This document shows, piece by piece, positions 1 through 14,600 of a stretch of 64,000 nucleotides of DNA. Each line of letters starts with the position of its first letter. The stretch's first letter is position 1. Under the pieces are notes generated by a model that did not search any database, was not told the DNA's origin, and saw nothing but the letters and a program-made list of their open reading frames with translations. The stretch comes from Chrysoperla carnea (lineage: Eukaryota > Arthropoda > Insecta > Neuroptera > Chrysopidae), in assembly GCF_905475395.1 (NCBI RefSeq), contig NC_058339.1:87926520-87990519 (forward strand), read 5' to 3'. The translations under genes were made by a program, and so were the position numbers.

Positions 1-1825
1 TGAAATTTTTTTCAATTCTACCAAAAAAATATAATATATATTCAAATTGATAATGAAATTATCGAACTTCAACTGAAATTCAAGTTCAAATGTTCAGAAG
101 AAGTTGTATTTTATGGCTGATTTTATCAACTACTTAAAAAAATTTACAGAGAACATGCAAAGAATTTAAATTTTGGTATAAAACAAACAAAAAATTGTGG
201 GAATGCGTTTTAAAAATTTACAAGGTACAAAACAAAATTAAGTTTAATCAAAAAGGGGTCCTCATAATCGTTCTTTTGTCATCAGTTTAGCCATGTGTAT
301 ATGGGTAGATGCATTAATTTTCGACAAAATTGTGCGGGGATGGAACACAAGATTCATCCAAATGAGGCCGCTAGGTAATTTTTGAATTTTCAAAAAAGTC
401 GAAAGTTTATATCTCAGCGTCTATATAACTTAGACACTTGTTTGAGGCGACATTCGTCTTTGAAAACCCCCTACTTTTAAGAAAAAATTCATTGGTTTAC
501 ACTTAAGTCCGATTTCACAGCAAGCTGCTAACGAAACCACTATTTCAGAGAAATTTTGTCTATTTTTAAAATCTGTCATATCTACATTTATCGAAGTAGA
601 GGGTTAATCAGTAGCTGATATTTTTTTGATCAGGTATACATTCGAGGTTTTATCTAAACCTCCTCCATTCGATTTTTTTTTTAAATCATTTATTTTTAAT
701 TTTTAAATTTCGTAAAAAATTTTAATTTAAGTTTAGAAATAGACAAATAAAAAAAACACAATTAGGAAACAGAAAACTGTTATTGAATTTGGAAAAGTAA
801 AGAAAACATTGAAAAATTATACAGCAGTTCTCTGCTTTTAGGAACGATATATTTGGTTAAAATAAACAACTTTATAAACGTATGTACAGAAAACCTTTTG
901 TTGGAAGCCTAAAATCAGTTCTAAATAGGATAGGCCAGTAAGCGGGTACTTTTTTTTGCAGACATTTTTTTCTTGTAGGAATATGTTCAGGAGTATTCCC
1001 CGAATGTAAACCCAAGCTGGCGGGACGGGAAGTCGTGAGCGACGGTCGTCATCTTAAAAAAACGTTTTAACAAATATCTCGTAAACCATTATCGTACGAC
1101 AAAAATAGAAGGGATTATTTTTGTACATAATAACATTTTTTATAACTTTTATTTGAACTTTATTTGAAATTATGCAGTCAATTGCATTATGAACCCACTT
1201 TTTTGCTCTGGCTATTGGGGTAAGGAAAGTTGAATTTTATTCCAGAGTACTTAAAATATCAACACTTATAAATAACGATTAATGTAATTTTTTGGTCTGG
1301 TATCATTGGGTCGTTCGACAAGTTACACATAGATTGTGACTGTAAAGCGTGAAAAGTTTTCTTTCACTTCGAAATAGCAAGCCAAACTTTATTTGCAAAG
1401 AAAAAATAGGTGTTCTTAAATTTTATCTTAAAAAATGTTGATGTCATTTTGAATGTCTACGAAAATATTTCTGCACATTGATTTATAAATAAAATTTGTT
1501 TATTTTAACAAAATCGATCACCCCTGAAAGTTAGGAATCGTTATATTTAGACACGCTGTAGAAAAAAAACACTAAGAAAACAATCAAGCAACATTTAGCT
1601 AAAAAAAAATACATTTAACGATATCACAGATTCATAAAGATCAAATAAATATGAAACAAAATGATTTTAAAATTTCGAAGCCGATACCGAAAGATGAGCC
1701 CAAAATGTAGAAGCTAACGTCTATCACACAGACTGGCCATAATGGACACATAATACGTCCAATACGTAGTAATGGGTGTATCGAATTGGTAACAGCTCAA
1801 GAATTTTGAAAACTTTATGAATCTG
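1..1825. other. gene-free flank downstream of Mbs
   Basis: AT-rich sequence beyond the 3' end of Mbs. I see no open frame with recognisable protein similarity, no RNA gene and no clear terminal inverted repeat. Short frames here look like chance. Confidence 0.5.
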
Positions 1826-1831
1826 TTTATT
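1826..1831 (-). terminator. polyadenylation signal of Mbs
   Basis: On the minus strand an AATAAA hexamer lies about 100 nt past the Mbs stop codon. It is the first canonical signal after the stop, so it is the likely 3' end signal for both the long and short Mbs transcripts. The hexamer is common by chance in AT-rich DNA. Confidence 0.5.
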
Positions 1832-1930
1832 ATAAAATTTTAATTTTGTTTGGTTTTGAGTTATTTTGAGTTTTTGTTTAGCAAACCAAATGATCAGACT
1901 CAGACATGCCGCGCTCATATTTTGGTTTAC

Positions 1931-2029
1931 CTATTTACCGGTTGTATTCGTCAATTTGCTGACAACTCGTGTCAATGCACGATTCTCGGCACGAAGCCGT
2001 TCATTTTCAGCTTTGAGCTTTTGTAATTG
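1931..2029 (-). CDS. Mbs: Mbs exon 19: terminal coiled coil and stop
   Basis: Residues 1120-1151 and a TAG stop. It reads QLQKLKAENERLRAENRAL, then RVVSKLT, matching the end of MYPT proteins. The acceptor is TGTTTTAG. A GGTAAAT just before the stop could act as a donor for a further alternative end, but I see no candidate exon. Confidence 0.95.
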   Translation of the reverse strand, partial: QLQKLKAENERLRAENRALTRVVSKLTNTTGK

Positions 2030-5000
2030 CTAAAACAATAATTATTACTAAATTTATTCTCAAACAACAAATTATTGGAAAAAAATCAAAATCAAATCAT
2101 TCATTCTCTATAGGCGGAAATACAGGCGCAAAGATTATGATAGTTGGACTGTTTAAATGGTCAAATGAACATCTTAAATGACAAAATAATCCTTTTTTGG
2201 ATATTATATTAATTATCATTCACTTAATATTTATAGTTAATCAATTATTTGAATATTATTATTGTAATTTAAAAAATTGCAAAATCTGTCCCGAATTTCA
2301 CTGTGGCAAATGATTACAGGATTTTCAATAAATTCAATCCATCTCGATTTTAAGGTATTTCCAACATGAAAGCACTTGTCGACAGATTTGGCCTATTATT
2401 TTTCACAGGCTAAGAATAATGTTAGCTGTGAGATCCCGAAGTTACAGAATTTCGAGAATCAAAGCATGTAAAATTCACTGATCCCTTAGGTATTTTTTAC
2501 GATATTAAAAAAATTTTCTCGAAAGAATTGGAAAAAAAGTGGGAGAGTTAAAAGCATCCAGTTTTACAAATATTTATGTTGAGACCTATCAACCCACAAA
2601 TTAACAACATCATTTGACCACCAAAAGACATGCCTCTTATTTTGTGTCGCCTTAAAAAATTATCCAAAATAAAAAAAATAGCTCATTAAAATATTATTTG
2701 CAAAAAAAATTCATTTGAGCATATACTAAGGAGTCTGCGATATACTCCTCTAGGAAGAAAATAGCGAACATTGGATAACATCAAATTTCCATAAAAATGA
2801 AACACAATGCATATAGAAAAATGTTCATGAAAATATAACATATAAAAAATGCAATATTCTGTGTACAGTGTCTTCAAAGCCTTCTATTTGTTTTAACTTG
2901 AGAAAGTTTGAAGAACCCTGTACACCAAAAAAAAAAAAAAAAAAATACGTACTCTAAAAAAAAAAAAAAAAATTAGTACGTTAAAAAAAATTGACTCCTC
3001 TTAAACAAAAATTAAGCAAATTCTAAACTAAATAAAAAAAAGCAATAATTTGGCTACTTTTTCAAAAAAAAATATTGCCCACCCGTTTTTTTTTAAAAAG
3101 CATAATCAATCTTACCTTTAATTCCTCCTCCATTTCAGATAATTTTCTTTCCATGGCCCGTCTTTCACGTTTTTCTAATTCAGATAGTGAATTTTTACTT
3201 GTCTGAAATACAAATATGTCAAATGTGAACACATGCGCATATCCACAGGTGTGTACCATTCACTACAACTGCAAGGTAGCTAGAAGGGGGAAAGGATATT
3301 GTAATCCCATTCTGTCCCCTTAGATCAATTATATATACAAACTGGTAAACCTCGTACTATCACAGATTTAGGTAAGTCCTTTATTGTTTCATTTATAAGA
3401 ATGATAAAAAGAATAATCGAAATCCGTGTAGTCGAGTTTCGAAATAAAAAAGGATGACTATTATAGGTACTTGCTACAATTTAAAACTATACAAAATGCC
3501 TTGTGTTTTACTTACAACAGTACTAATTTTTTCCAAAGTTAATTTCGTATCACGCAGCTCTTCATCTTGTTTACGTAATTTATCACGTAGTCTATCGTTA
3601 TCAGCTTGTGCTTGCTCCCATAATTTTTTGTAATCAACTTCACCATTTTCATTACGTGTGGGAATTAATTCACCTCGTGATGCACTTAAACGTGATTCTT
3701 TATTATTATTACCCTGTTGTTCTGAACCACTCTGTAAAAACGAAAAAAACTTAAATTAGTTATATTTATTACTTAAAACATTAGCGATTTTATTCTTATT
3801 CTTCGATGTTTATAAAAAGTTTTATTTTAGGTATGGAACCCTATGAAACAAAAAACAAAAAGTGTAACGTATGATAAATTCTTACACAATTCCACGAGAT
3901 ACCATGAAAATCAATCATACAATTTTTTTAGAAATGGCTCTTTTGAAATAATCTTTAAATGAAGGAATTTTTCAGACCATTGCTTTAACTAATTGATCTA
4001 CTAGGTGAAAAATAACCCAATAGAATTAATGAATAACTAGCCTCGTAGAATTAATGGTCCAATGGATAATCTAAGCTTGTGACTTCGAGCGCCAAACGCA
4101 ACTTTATCAAAAATCGAAAATTTCGGACGAAGGGCTACGAAGAATTAGGGTCAAAATTCATTCAGGACGACCGTATATTGCAAAAAATTGCGAAGTTCGA
4201 AAAAATGATAAATTTTGCAAGGCTTTATCTCGGAAATTATTGAATCTACTAATATTATAGTAAATTTAGTGTACTTTAAAAAAATCCTTAAAAGGTACTA
4301 TCAAAAAATAGTCCTTTAAAGTTATAATAGCCAATTTTTGACAAAGTTGTGTTCGGCGCTCGAAGTTAGAAACTTGAATTATTCATTGGACCAACGTCAT
4401 AAAATAATAAGTCTGCATTAAAAATCAGAACTACCGAATTTGACGCAAACTACTCCGTACTTTTAGGCGACAAGATTACTGGATTATATTGCTACAATAA
4501 TATTAGCCTCGCGAGAATAGAAAATTATCTATTTTTTTTAATGGATTAACTGCGAAAATGTATTTGCGAAAAAGGGATAGAAACATGTGAGTTTTTATTG
4601 GAATAATATTAACTAGCTCGACACTTGCGGAAGTCACAGTTACCGTAACCCGTGGACACCTTGTATCCGTTGGTAAAAACAACCAAATTTCGTAGAAAAG
4701 TGGTGAAAAAAATCAAAAGTTCTTAAATTAATATTAGGGGAACATGTATTAAAAATAGTAATTATATGTCTAGAGTATGAGGAGAGTATCTGTAAAAACT
4801 AACACGTTTGCCTAATAAACTCATTATTTAAATTTATGATATTTTTTCGTTAAATTATTTGTTTAGCGTGTTTTTTTCCTAAGCAATACATTTTTAAACG
4901 TGAGTATATTTTTCGTCAAACCTAGACATAATAATCTTGAAAATGAGGGGTGAATTATAGAATTTGATAAAGGAATAAGGAAGATAAGAGTAGGTCAGAA

Positions 5001-5642
5001 AAAAACTTGTTAGAGTAATAATATATATAAAATAATATGAGATAATAAGCAAAACCTTACAACATATCCTTGTGATTCTAACGATGTTAAACTAATCGAT
5101 CGACTTCCACCTAAATCCGATGATTTACTATCAATATTACTACTAGCACGCGATAACGATCGATCACGATTATATTTATCGTGACGTGATTTTGCTCTCG
5201 ATTGTCGTGTCGAATTTGTTATCGTACTGTCTTTATTGCCGTAATTTGTTGTGTTTGACGGAACAACTGCATATGATGATAATGGTTTCGATAAATTTAA
5301 TGAATTTAACATAGACGATATCGATGCGGCTTTAGAATTATAACTAGGTGTTAAACCACCGTAATATGAGGAACTATTTGCACTGTTATATGGTGAACTG
5401 TAACTATTATAGTTCATATACGGTGAACTATAACCACTGCCATAACTTGGAATGCTAGAACCATACGTGGATGATGGTATTCCCGACGAGTATGACGATG
5501 AATATGGATTACTTCCATTCGACGAATATAATCCTGCAATACTTCGAGGACGATTATTGGTTATTAAACCCTGTATACTGTTCCGTCTGTGACGTCGAGG
5601 AGGCACTGAAGGATGGTGATTTCCATTTGAGCGAAACGACAT
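1931..5642 (-). CDS. Mbs: Mbs short isoform (327 aa), inferred
   Basis: Join 5642-5061, 3731-3516, 3202-3116, 2029-1931 (984 nt, in phase throughout). It would share only the C-terminal coiled coil with the long protein. Vertebrate PPP1R12B makes the small M20/M21 subunit from an internal promoter; this would be a parallel arrangement with a different N-terminus. No transcript evidence is available here. Confidence 0.6.
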
Positions 5643-8600
5643 TTTTTTTCTAAATTTCTCACACAAAAACAAATTTGCACCAATAATTTTTTTAAAACAT
5701 ATTTGAAATTATGAACGATTTTGAAATTGCGCGATTAAATTTTTTTTTGTTCGTTGATTCGAACTGAGAAATAAATAAACTACTGAAAATAAATTTTCAG
5801 TGAATTAATAATATTGAAGTGAACGTTTTACGCTTAGCTTGCTTGTGGTGTGTTTTTTTTGGAATATAAAAATGTATATATATTTATATTTTTTTATGTT
5901 CTTTGTCTATTGTATATGTTCTATACGTAATACGAACAAAGAACACACCATGCAATAAATATACTGTGTGATTTATAGTCGTAGGCAGTCATTAAGATTA
6001 GTCGTACGAAAAAGATGGATCTCGGTAATTGTTCTTCTCGGAAATTTTTGTGGACGGTTGTTATTTAGAATAAATTGTATATTTCTTTCCTTTTTAAACT
6101 TAGGTAGGGATATGGCGCGCTTTGCGTTGGCGATCGGTTGCGTTAAGTAACGCTGAAACTACATGAAAATGATTTGAACACATTTTTGAAGTTAATTACT
6201 CAGTCTATCTAACCTTAAAGGTAGTACAGAACTGCCGTGCGTCCTTAAACGAGTTAGCGGAACAAATGAATGTAAACCTGGTATGGGTACCGAAACACAG
6301 AGACATTCCAGGAAATTGTGAAGCCGACGAGCTTGCTAGAAATGGCACAATGCTGTCGGAAACAAGCATCAATAAGCATCTAGGAGTTACGTTCGTGGCC
6401 TACAAGCTGCTCCTTAAAGAGGATATCTTAAAGAGGGAAAATGTTAGATGGAAGGAGGAACGTACTTGTGGTACTACAAGACAGATATGGCCTGAGTGCA
6501 ATCGTAATAGTTGATTTAAAGGTAGTAAGTAAGTACAGAATGAAATGAGTTTTAGTAAATGTTAACGAATCATCTTGTAAATAGATTAAAAAGGTATATA
6601 ACGTAACGTAACGCTATTAGAATCATAATATTCTCACGTAAACGTAAAAAAGCTCAAACACATGTTCATGTAGTAAAGAATAATATCATTTCTAAAAATA
6701 TTCTTTTAATATTTACATGTGGTGTGTGGTACTGGTATGGCATTCAAACAAATTATTAATCTATTCTTTACAGCATCAACTCACTATCTATACCAACATA
6801 TTATTACTGGTAAAGGGCCAGTCGTTAATATTTGATAGACATTTCAGAATAGCTGTAAATTGGAAACCCTATCATAAAAGTGCTAGCTAAAACATTTTTA
6901 AAAAAACGAAAATTTTCAGTCAAGTACTTCTCTTTTAAGGTTTCTGGAAAATTTTTTAAAAGGGGATAATCCTGATGTCGAATATGCCATATTACCCATA
7001 AAAATATTAAACTAGACCTGATACAATGACAAATTTAACATTGGTCTTATGGGAAAACGGTAAATGAATGATATGTTTTTATAGATTTCTTCAAAACTAC
7101 TCGGTGGAAGTTAAAAAAAAAAAAACTGATTTATATTAAAGTTAAAATCTTAATAAATTATTGAAAACAAAAAAAACCGTTGTACCCGACTAATTAAGGA
7201 TGTATGAACACGGCAGTGGAGACACAAATTTAAAAACTACATATTTTCAATTTTGATGTTGAATTATGAGACGAAAAGTAAAAATAAAATTTTTCGATAT
7301 CTGGAGTAATTTTCAAAAAATCTAAAATTTTGTTTAATTATTTAGCCTTCAATATTTGGAAAACCAAGGTAGATATCTAAAAAAATTTTTTTGTTATTTT
7401 TCGTCTACATTCATAAAGTTATAACAAAATTCATCATCAAAGTTGAAAATACGGTACAAATAATTTCAACTCTAAGTCTAAAATTGCCTTGACGCTCGTA
7501 CTACCTTAACATATCAAAAATCCAGGTTTTTATTTATACATTGCCTTAATGTGCCATGTATCCTAAAATTACCTATTTAAATATCGCCCTCAATAGTTTG
7601 CCGCACAATTAAAGGGGAAAAAATTGTTATAGTTGGAGAGCTGGTCATATGATTTACTGATGGTCATGGTTACGGTCTGCTGAGTTTTAAATATGATAGT
7701 AGATAATGCCCTAAGTCACCCTGTGAGGGTCCGAGAATTTCTATGTTGCATATTCCACCCCAGAGGAGGGTTTGAAAAACTGTCACTAAGTGGTGGTGCT
7801 GGAAACTATCTGATTGTTCGAAAAAACCAGTGACAGTTTTTCAAAGCCCCCGAATATTCCACGTAGATATTCGCGGATCTTAACAGGGCGACTTTGAGCA
7901 TTACCTACTATAATATTTAAGGATCAGACCGTATCCATGTATCCTATTAGATACAACTTTGATAACAAGAGCCTCTCAAATATCCAGCCATTCAGAAATG
8001 ATCGTCAAATACGATGGCGAATCCTAGTCCTATCATGCATGTTCTGTTTCTCATCTGTTTTTAAAGGTGTTTTGGTACGTATGCTATGGAATGCCTGTTC
8101 TAATAAGTTCAAATAGTATGTGTTATTTTTTTGAACAGCTACAGCAAGGTAACGCACAGCACACAATAGACAAGAACGCATAATAATTAGCGATCATATG
8201 GTGTAACGCTTCTAATATTACTACGCTGTGCTGTGCTGTGTCACTAATCACAAATCATTACTCACTACTTATTGTTTGTTCTAAATTTGAATTTAGATGA
8301 TAGCCAGGCTGCACTCGTGTTTATCACAAGTCACATAGGCTGAAAAGTGATTGTTTATATTATAGGCAATGGCGACGTATAGCGTAGGCGACGTGGGCCG
8401 CCGCCTACGGCCTCGCAGTCAGAAGGGTCGGGTCGCATCTTGAAGAATCCGAAGAAGTAAATCTATTCGTCATCATAGTATACTATAAATTATATATTAC
8501 TCTGTGACATTTATATTTCATTCCACTGTCAATAGGGGATAGGACTAAATTTTGTTTATCACTTTAGATGAAGAATTTTCTTTTAACGAATAGAAAAGTG

Positions 8601-11600
8601 AAGTTGGTTTTAAAAATTTTTTACTAGTATGGGATATAGGATTAATATATATTAATTAGGAAAATTCCTAATTAAACAAAGAGAAAGATACTCACTAGTG
8701 ACGTCATACGTGGGTATCGCTATAGAGATTACATATAAAACTTTGTTTTGGTAAAAGGAGATGGGCAATATTTGAATGCAATCTTTAATTGCTTATAACT
8801 TTTTTTTAATCAATTTTAATTTCGCTTTTATATTTTGTTATGGTATCAAGTCTAGTTTGACACATTTTTATGGGTAATATTACCAATTCGACATTCATAC
8901 ATCAATAGGATTACTCCCTATTCATAGACAATTGAATGAAATGAATTGTCAACTATATTGTAATTCTAGTCTACTTCAATAGATGCCACCACTAACACTG
9001 CAGGTGGAAATCTGTGTATGTAAAAAAGGCAAAAACATTCGTCTTCGACTTTTTGTGGAAGGTTTTAATCTCTAGTTCTGTTAAATGTCAAGTTTCGTAT
9101 TAGTCTCAAAACTGGGAATTCTTCATATTTTGCTAAAATTGGTACCAATTAGCAAAAAATCATGAAAGTATCATCAAAAACATAAAAAAACTGGGAAAAT
9201 TTAAAACATTCTTCAAAACGCCACCATTTTGTAGAACTGTTTGACATTATTTCTAATACTTTTTATTTTATTTTATATTTAAAAAAAATAATAATCATCT
9301 CAATGTATCACGCCGAAGAACTGTACAAATTTTCATTTATCTAGGTCTAGAACTTACACTTTCCAATAAAATCCATGTGAAGTTCATATTCATTCGAAAA
9401 AAAAAGAAATGTCTATTGTTTGTCTAAAGTTTTGACTTATTAATTTGATGTCAAATAATTAAAATAAAACTTTCCATTTAAAAAAATGATAATTTGTAAA
9501 ATTTGTGGCACGTGGTGATAACAGATGAAGGTAAAATAATTAAAATATAAATTGGCATCAAGTCAATAAAAAAATTTCATACAAAATAAATCTATTTTTA
9601 ATGGAAAACACGAAAAAAAACTAAACTAATGAAACACCTGAACCTAACTTTAAATCATGTTTACTAATATTTATTGTTTTAAATACAGTCAAACCTATTT
9701 CATTTTGGATTATTTGAAGCTACATCTGACTGAACTGTTCGATCTGAGTAACTAAATAAATTTTTAAAAATTCAATTTTTCGGGTACGGAACCCTGAATT
9801 CGCACTTGAATGCACATATCTAAGAATAATCTCCATTCAATTACCTTTCGAATGAAACAAAAAGAATCAAAATTGGTCCATTCGATCAGGCGCTACAGAC
9901 AGACAGGCGGGCAGACAGAAACATACACATAGATCCATCACTAAGGATTATTTCTACTTCTCGAGGGGGATTTGCTAGTTTAAAAACTTAAGGTGTGAAC
10001 ACGATACTTATAAAAGTATTTTCTAGCTTACAAATAATGAGGTTTCTCTGTATGAAATTACAACACTAAACCTAAAATTATTACTAATTATTTATTTTTA
10101 ACGTTTTTTTTTTGTCATTCTCTCGTGAGTAGTTCCGATCCATATCTTAAATATAATGAATGCTTTGTTGAGTCAATCAGTTCTAAAAAAAAAATTCGAA
10201 GAGAATCCAAAAAAAAAAATAATTTCAAAATTTTTATTATGTTCTACTTTTTTTTTTTTGCCGTTGCAACAAAACAAATTTAATTAATAGTTGTGATTGG
10301 CTGGTGTTGTGCATAGTATATGTATGAAGGAGGTGCACTCAGCCTCTGAAATTGAGGAGCTGATAAATGAAATTATCTGCGGAAAGGTGGTAAAACACAT
10401 ATATGGTATCACAATGGGCTCTATAGCCTAAGTGTGTCCTTCGTTGACAGCCAATATAACCTAACCTAGTTGCTTCTAATTCCTGTTCTCTCTACTTTTA
10501 AATAAATTATAAATCACGAAAATTAGGTTCCTACTATTTTATAGTTATTGATGAGTACACTAGGCGAATACTGGGAAATCCAACCCAATTTTGATTTGGT
10601 GTAGATACTGGAACTATTTTTTGAGAGCGCCTTTAGACTAAATAATGGAAAATATCTTAGATTGACCTTGGACCTATTAAGCCAAAACATTTATTTTATA
10701 TTTTTATGTTGATGAAAATTCATAATTGTATAAATTTAGATTTGAATAATTTTAATAATAGATCTAAATTAATGTTTTTAGAAAAGTAAAAAAAAAAAGT
10801 TCACTTCAACGAATTTATTATTTATTTCTATAAATAAAACTAATATTTAAGTAGTGGATTTGAAGAAAGGTCATACATTCAATAAATTAACGCTTTTAAT
10901 AAAATTATATATCAAAATTATTTAGAATAAAATATAGGCAGGATTGGATTAATCATGTCGGAGCCTCTAGGCAATGCACTTTGAATATCGTTGTTGAAGA
11001 TCATCAGCTCTTTTCAAGTTGACGAAGGCATGTGAGTAAAATGAGACGCGAGTGTTTTATTTTTTAAAATACATCCGAATATAAAATTAATTTTTATGAT
11101 GGAGTGAATTCGGTTACTTCGTTTTTATCCATGCGGCGGCAGTGTGATCAATTTACCGCCCCATTAACTTTTTTTCAAACTGCCGCTTCCTGGATTCAAA
11201 CCCGCAACCTCCCAGAGAGACTCTTTGAGTCAACTTTTGTACTATCAAAATAAAGGTTTGTATAAGTATTCAGCATATTCCGTTAGATTTCGATATGAAA
11301 CCCTAAAAATAAACCCTTGGTTGGAATATACAAGTAAACGAAATTCTGATATATAACTCCATCCATTTTTTAAGTAATACTCTGTACATTTATATTTTTT
11401 TAATCGTTTTTGAATGAAAACTGCGCAAATAATTATTTTCTAAATAGAAAATTTAGAAACGTACATTTTTTGAATTGATTACAGTCACACGTTCAGTGGC
11501 TTACTTTTAATAATATATTTATATGTTTATGTTATTATTATTCATTCTATAAATATATTTATATAAATATAAAAGAGGCACGTATTCAGTCACAAATTTT

Positions 11601-14600
11601 ATTCATTCAAACAGCTTTTATTTTACGCACAAGTTTCTTGTGTAAATTTTATGCGATTTAGCACCCGGCAGATCTTATTAAATTTTTGGCGTTAATGTAA
11701 GTAATTGCAACAGTAATTCAAAATTTTATAAAATGGTGTTCAAATTTCTCAATAGCCACGAAGTCAAGAAATTCTAATAAATTTTTTAATTAGTTCTTTT
11801 AGTTTAGTGTTGCAAAAATGTACAAAAATTTATATTAAAGGTTATACAAACTGTTGGGCCGGGTAAAAACTCGACGGACACTTGAAATATATAGCTGGCA
11901 GATAAAAAACTAAGGGTGATTATAATCAAAGAAAATATTTTTTTGGTCTACAGAACCCTTTTTTTTTATTTCTTAGCCACCCGACTTGCTCTAAATTTCC
12001 GTATGGAGAATTCACCCCTGTTTACATTTTAACAGAAATAAAAACTAGGATGGGCCAAATTTAAAAATAAGTTTCAAATCCATATCTGTAAGAATGATGG
12101 ATTAATTAATAGATGTTCCATTTAAAATAGTAATTGTAACTTGTAAGGCTCCGAACATGACAAGGTCATTAATAAATTTTATTTTAAGAAAATGCACCTA
12201 ATTTTTATCTTATAATTAGTTCAAGACATCATACATTACATGAACCCCCATCCCATATCTATATAATACATAAAACTTCAATACAAGGTGCCACAAAAAT
12301 CACACACACATTTAAAATTAGAATAAGAATCTACAATTTTCCATTACTGTGACATAAATCATGTCACCTTCGCCTGCCCACTCCTTAATCAACATAGACT
12401 AATGCTCCTAAGCTCCCTAGCTCGTATGGGTGGTTTTAGTCCTTAATATACAGGGTGGGCCATTTTAATTTATAATAGCTGAAAAATTTCAGAGTTTGAT
12501 GGGGGACATCATATTCTGACATCAGATTTGACCTAGTTCTCTGGGTTGCTTTAATAGCTAATTTAGATCCTAAAAGGTAAGAGATAGAATAAGACTTCAA
12601 ATTAAAAAATTGATCCTCATAAAGAAAATAAAAAATTTGTTTAAAAATTTTTTTCGAAAAACGTTAGCTTTCGGAACAAATACGACTTTAAAAAATGTCA
12701 TGATTGCATTTAATCGAAAGAAAATGCGCTTATCGATAATTGTAAAGCAATTTTTCCGTATTTAGCGTGTTTTTTTCCGATTAAATGCAATAATGACATA
12801 TTTTTAAGTCGCATCTTCTCCGAAAATAAGACGATTTTCGAAAAATGGTTTAAACAAAAAATGTTAATTTTTTAATGAGAGATGATCACCTTTTCTACCT
12901 GATGCAATAAGGCGTTCGTTACTTCTGAGACACCCTGTATATGTATTACATATTAAATAAAACATAAATAATAAACTTACATCTTGGTGATTCAATTTAA
13001 TATCGTCACAATCTCCACCAGCATTTGAATCCTGTTTTTCTGGATCTATTTCCTATAAAAAAATTATTTTCATTACATATTGCACGAAATTCCAAACTAT
13101 ATACATGGAATAAAAAGGAAATATACCGAATATAACTTAGTAAAAGGTTTTGAGAAAACTAAGTGAAATCAGTAGAATGTTTTTGGTTTCCTAATAAATA
13201 ATTCTTATAAAAAGATTAGGGTTATATTACAAAGCCATCTTTTAATACCTGGTAAGTAACCAGGTGATCTAAATTGGAACCACTGAAAAAGCTGTTCACT
13301 TACTGTTTTAATTAGTACGCATTTTTATCGCCAGTTGGTGGGATTTATCTGATTTGAATATCTTAACCTTTAAAAATAGTAAGTACAAGTATTAACATCT
13401 GGTAGTCCAAATTGTAGCTACTGAAAGTTGGGCCACTTCTTGTTTGAATTACGTACGAATTATTCTCGACATTTGTTTTCCTTCATTTTATTACGGGATA
13501 AACTCAGGTATTATGAATTTTTTTTCAGAGTCATCTATTTACGTATAAATGAATTAAAACAGTTCTCAAGTACTTACATCCATATCAACATGAACAACTC
13601 CAGTAGATCTTCGTTTTGGCCTTCGTCTTCTTTGGATAACTGCTTGCGTGGCTTGTGCATTGCGAACATCATTTTCTTTATCTTGTTCTATAAATCACAA
13701 AAATCATATTTAAGATTCAATTCATTTCAAAAAAAAAAAAAGTAACCAACCTTTATCTTCAACTGGTTTCGAATTTCGACGTAACGGTAATGTGACTACC
13801 GTGTCAGCGGGAGGTGATGGAGGAACAGTTGTTTCAACAGGTGCGGATGATGGCCGTGTAGTGATTTGTCCACTGGGTGTCGTTGTAGCAGCCCGGCGTA
13901 TAAATACTGTGGGTGTTCCTCCAGCTGTCGTTGCATTATTTGTAGCGGTTGCATCTTCTAATTTGAACTAAATAATAAAAATCTAAAATTAGAAGTATTA
14001 GGTGACGTTAAATGGTTAATAATAGAAAAAACATTAAATGGATTTTATGTAGGGAGTTAAATAGTGCGATCATCGGGAAAATTAAACATGAGTGTCCATT
14101 TTCAGTTCTAATTTAAAAAATTCAAAGCGTGCTTCTCTATATCGTCTAGGGTCAGGCTTTCGTTCTTTCACAGACATCTTTGGCACTCTATTGGTAGCCA
14201 AAGCCCCCACCCCCTTACGGAATTTTCAGCCTTCCTGAAAAGACTCACTAAAGCTACGCTTGACCTCAGGCATATTATATTGAAAAATTATCAAAATTAT
14301 AAGTTACAATTAACGAAGAATTATCTTGTCAATAGTATTCGGTTTGAAAAACGGGAGGCACTTCTGCTTAGAATTTTATTTTCTCAATCACCAATTATTC
14401 GAATGTGAACATTTCGAGATACCTCATATAAATAGATGTTTGATCGATCGGTTTGTTAAAATATGATTGAATACTTTAGAGTTTAGAATACTAATTTATT
14501 GTAAATATAGAACTATTCAAATAAACTTTCGAATCTTACTTTCAGAAAAAAATCATATAGACGCTCATGTTTATAAATTATTTCATGCAAACAACAATAA

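Larger units (their letters stand above)
5889..12980 (-). other. Mbs intron 16, upstream part
   Basis: This 7-kb stretch lies between the short-isoform promoter region and exon 16. Beyond the repeats listed separately, it has a CpG-richer patch at about 5960-6160 (GGCGCGCTTTGCG and similar) that may belong to the internal promoter. I see no host exon. Confidence 0.5.

Noticed and set aside
5471..5653. Plus-strand frame opposite the Mbs short-isoform exon
   Set aside because: Shadow of the minus-strand exon; no domain and no splice context.
11110..11240. tRNA gene on the minus strand
   Set aside because: Only a B-box-like stretch is present; the acceptor and anticodon stems do not form, so it is called a SINE-like fragment.
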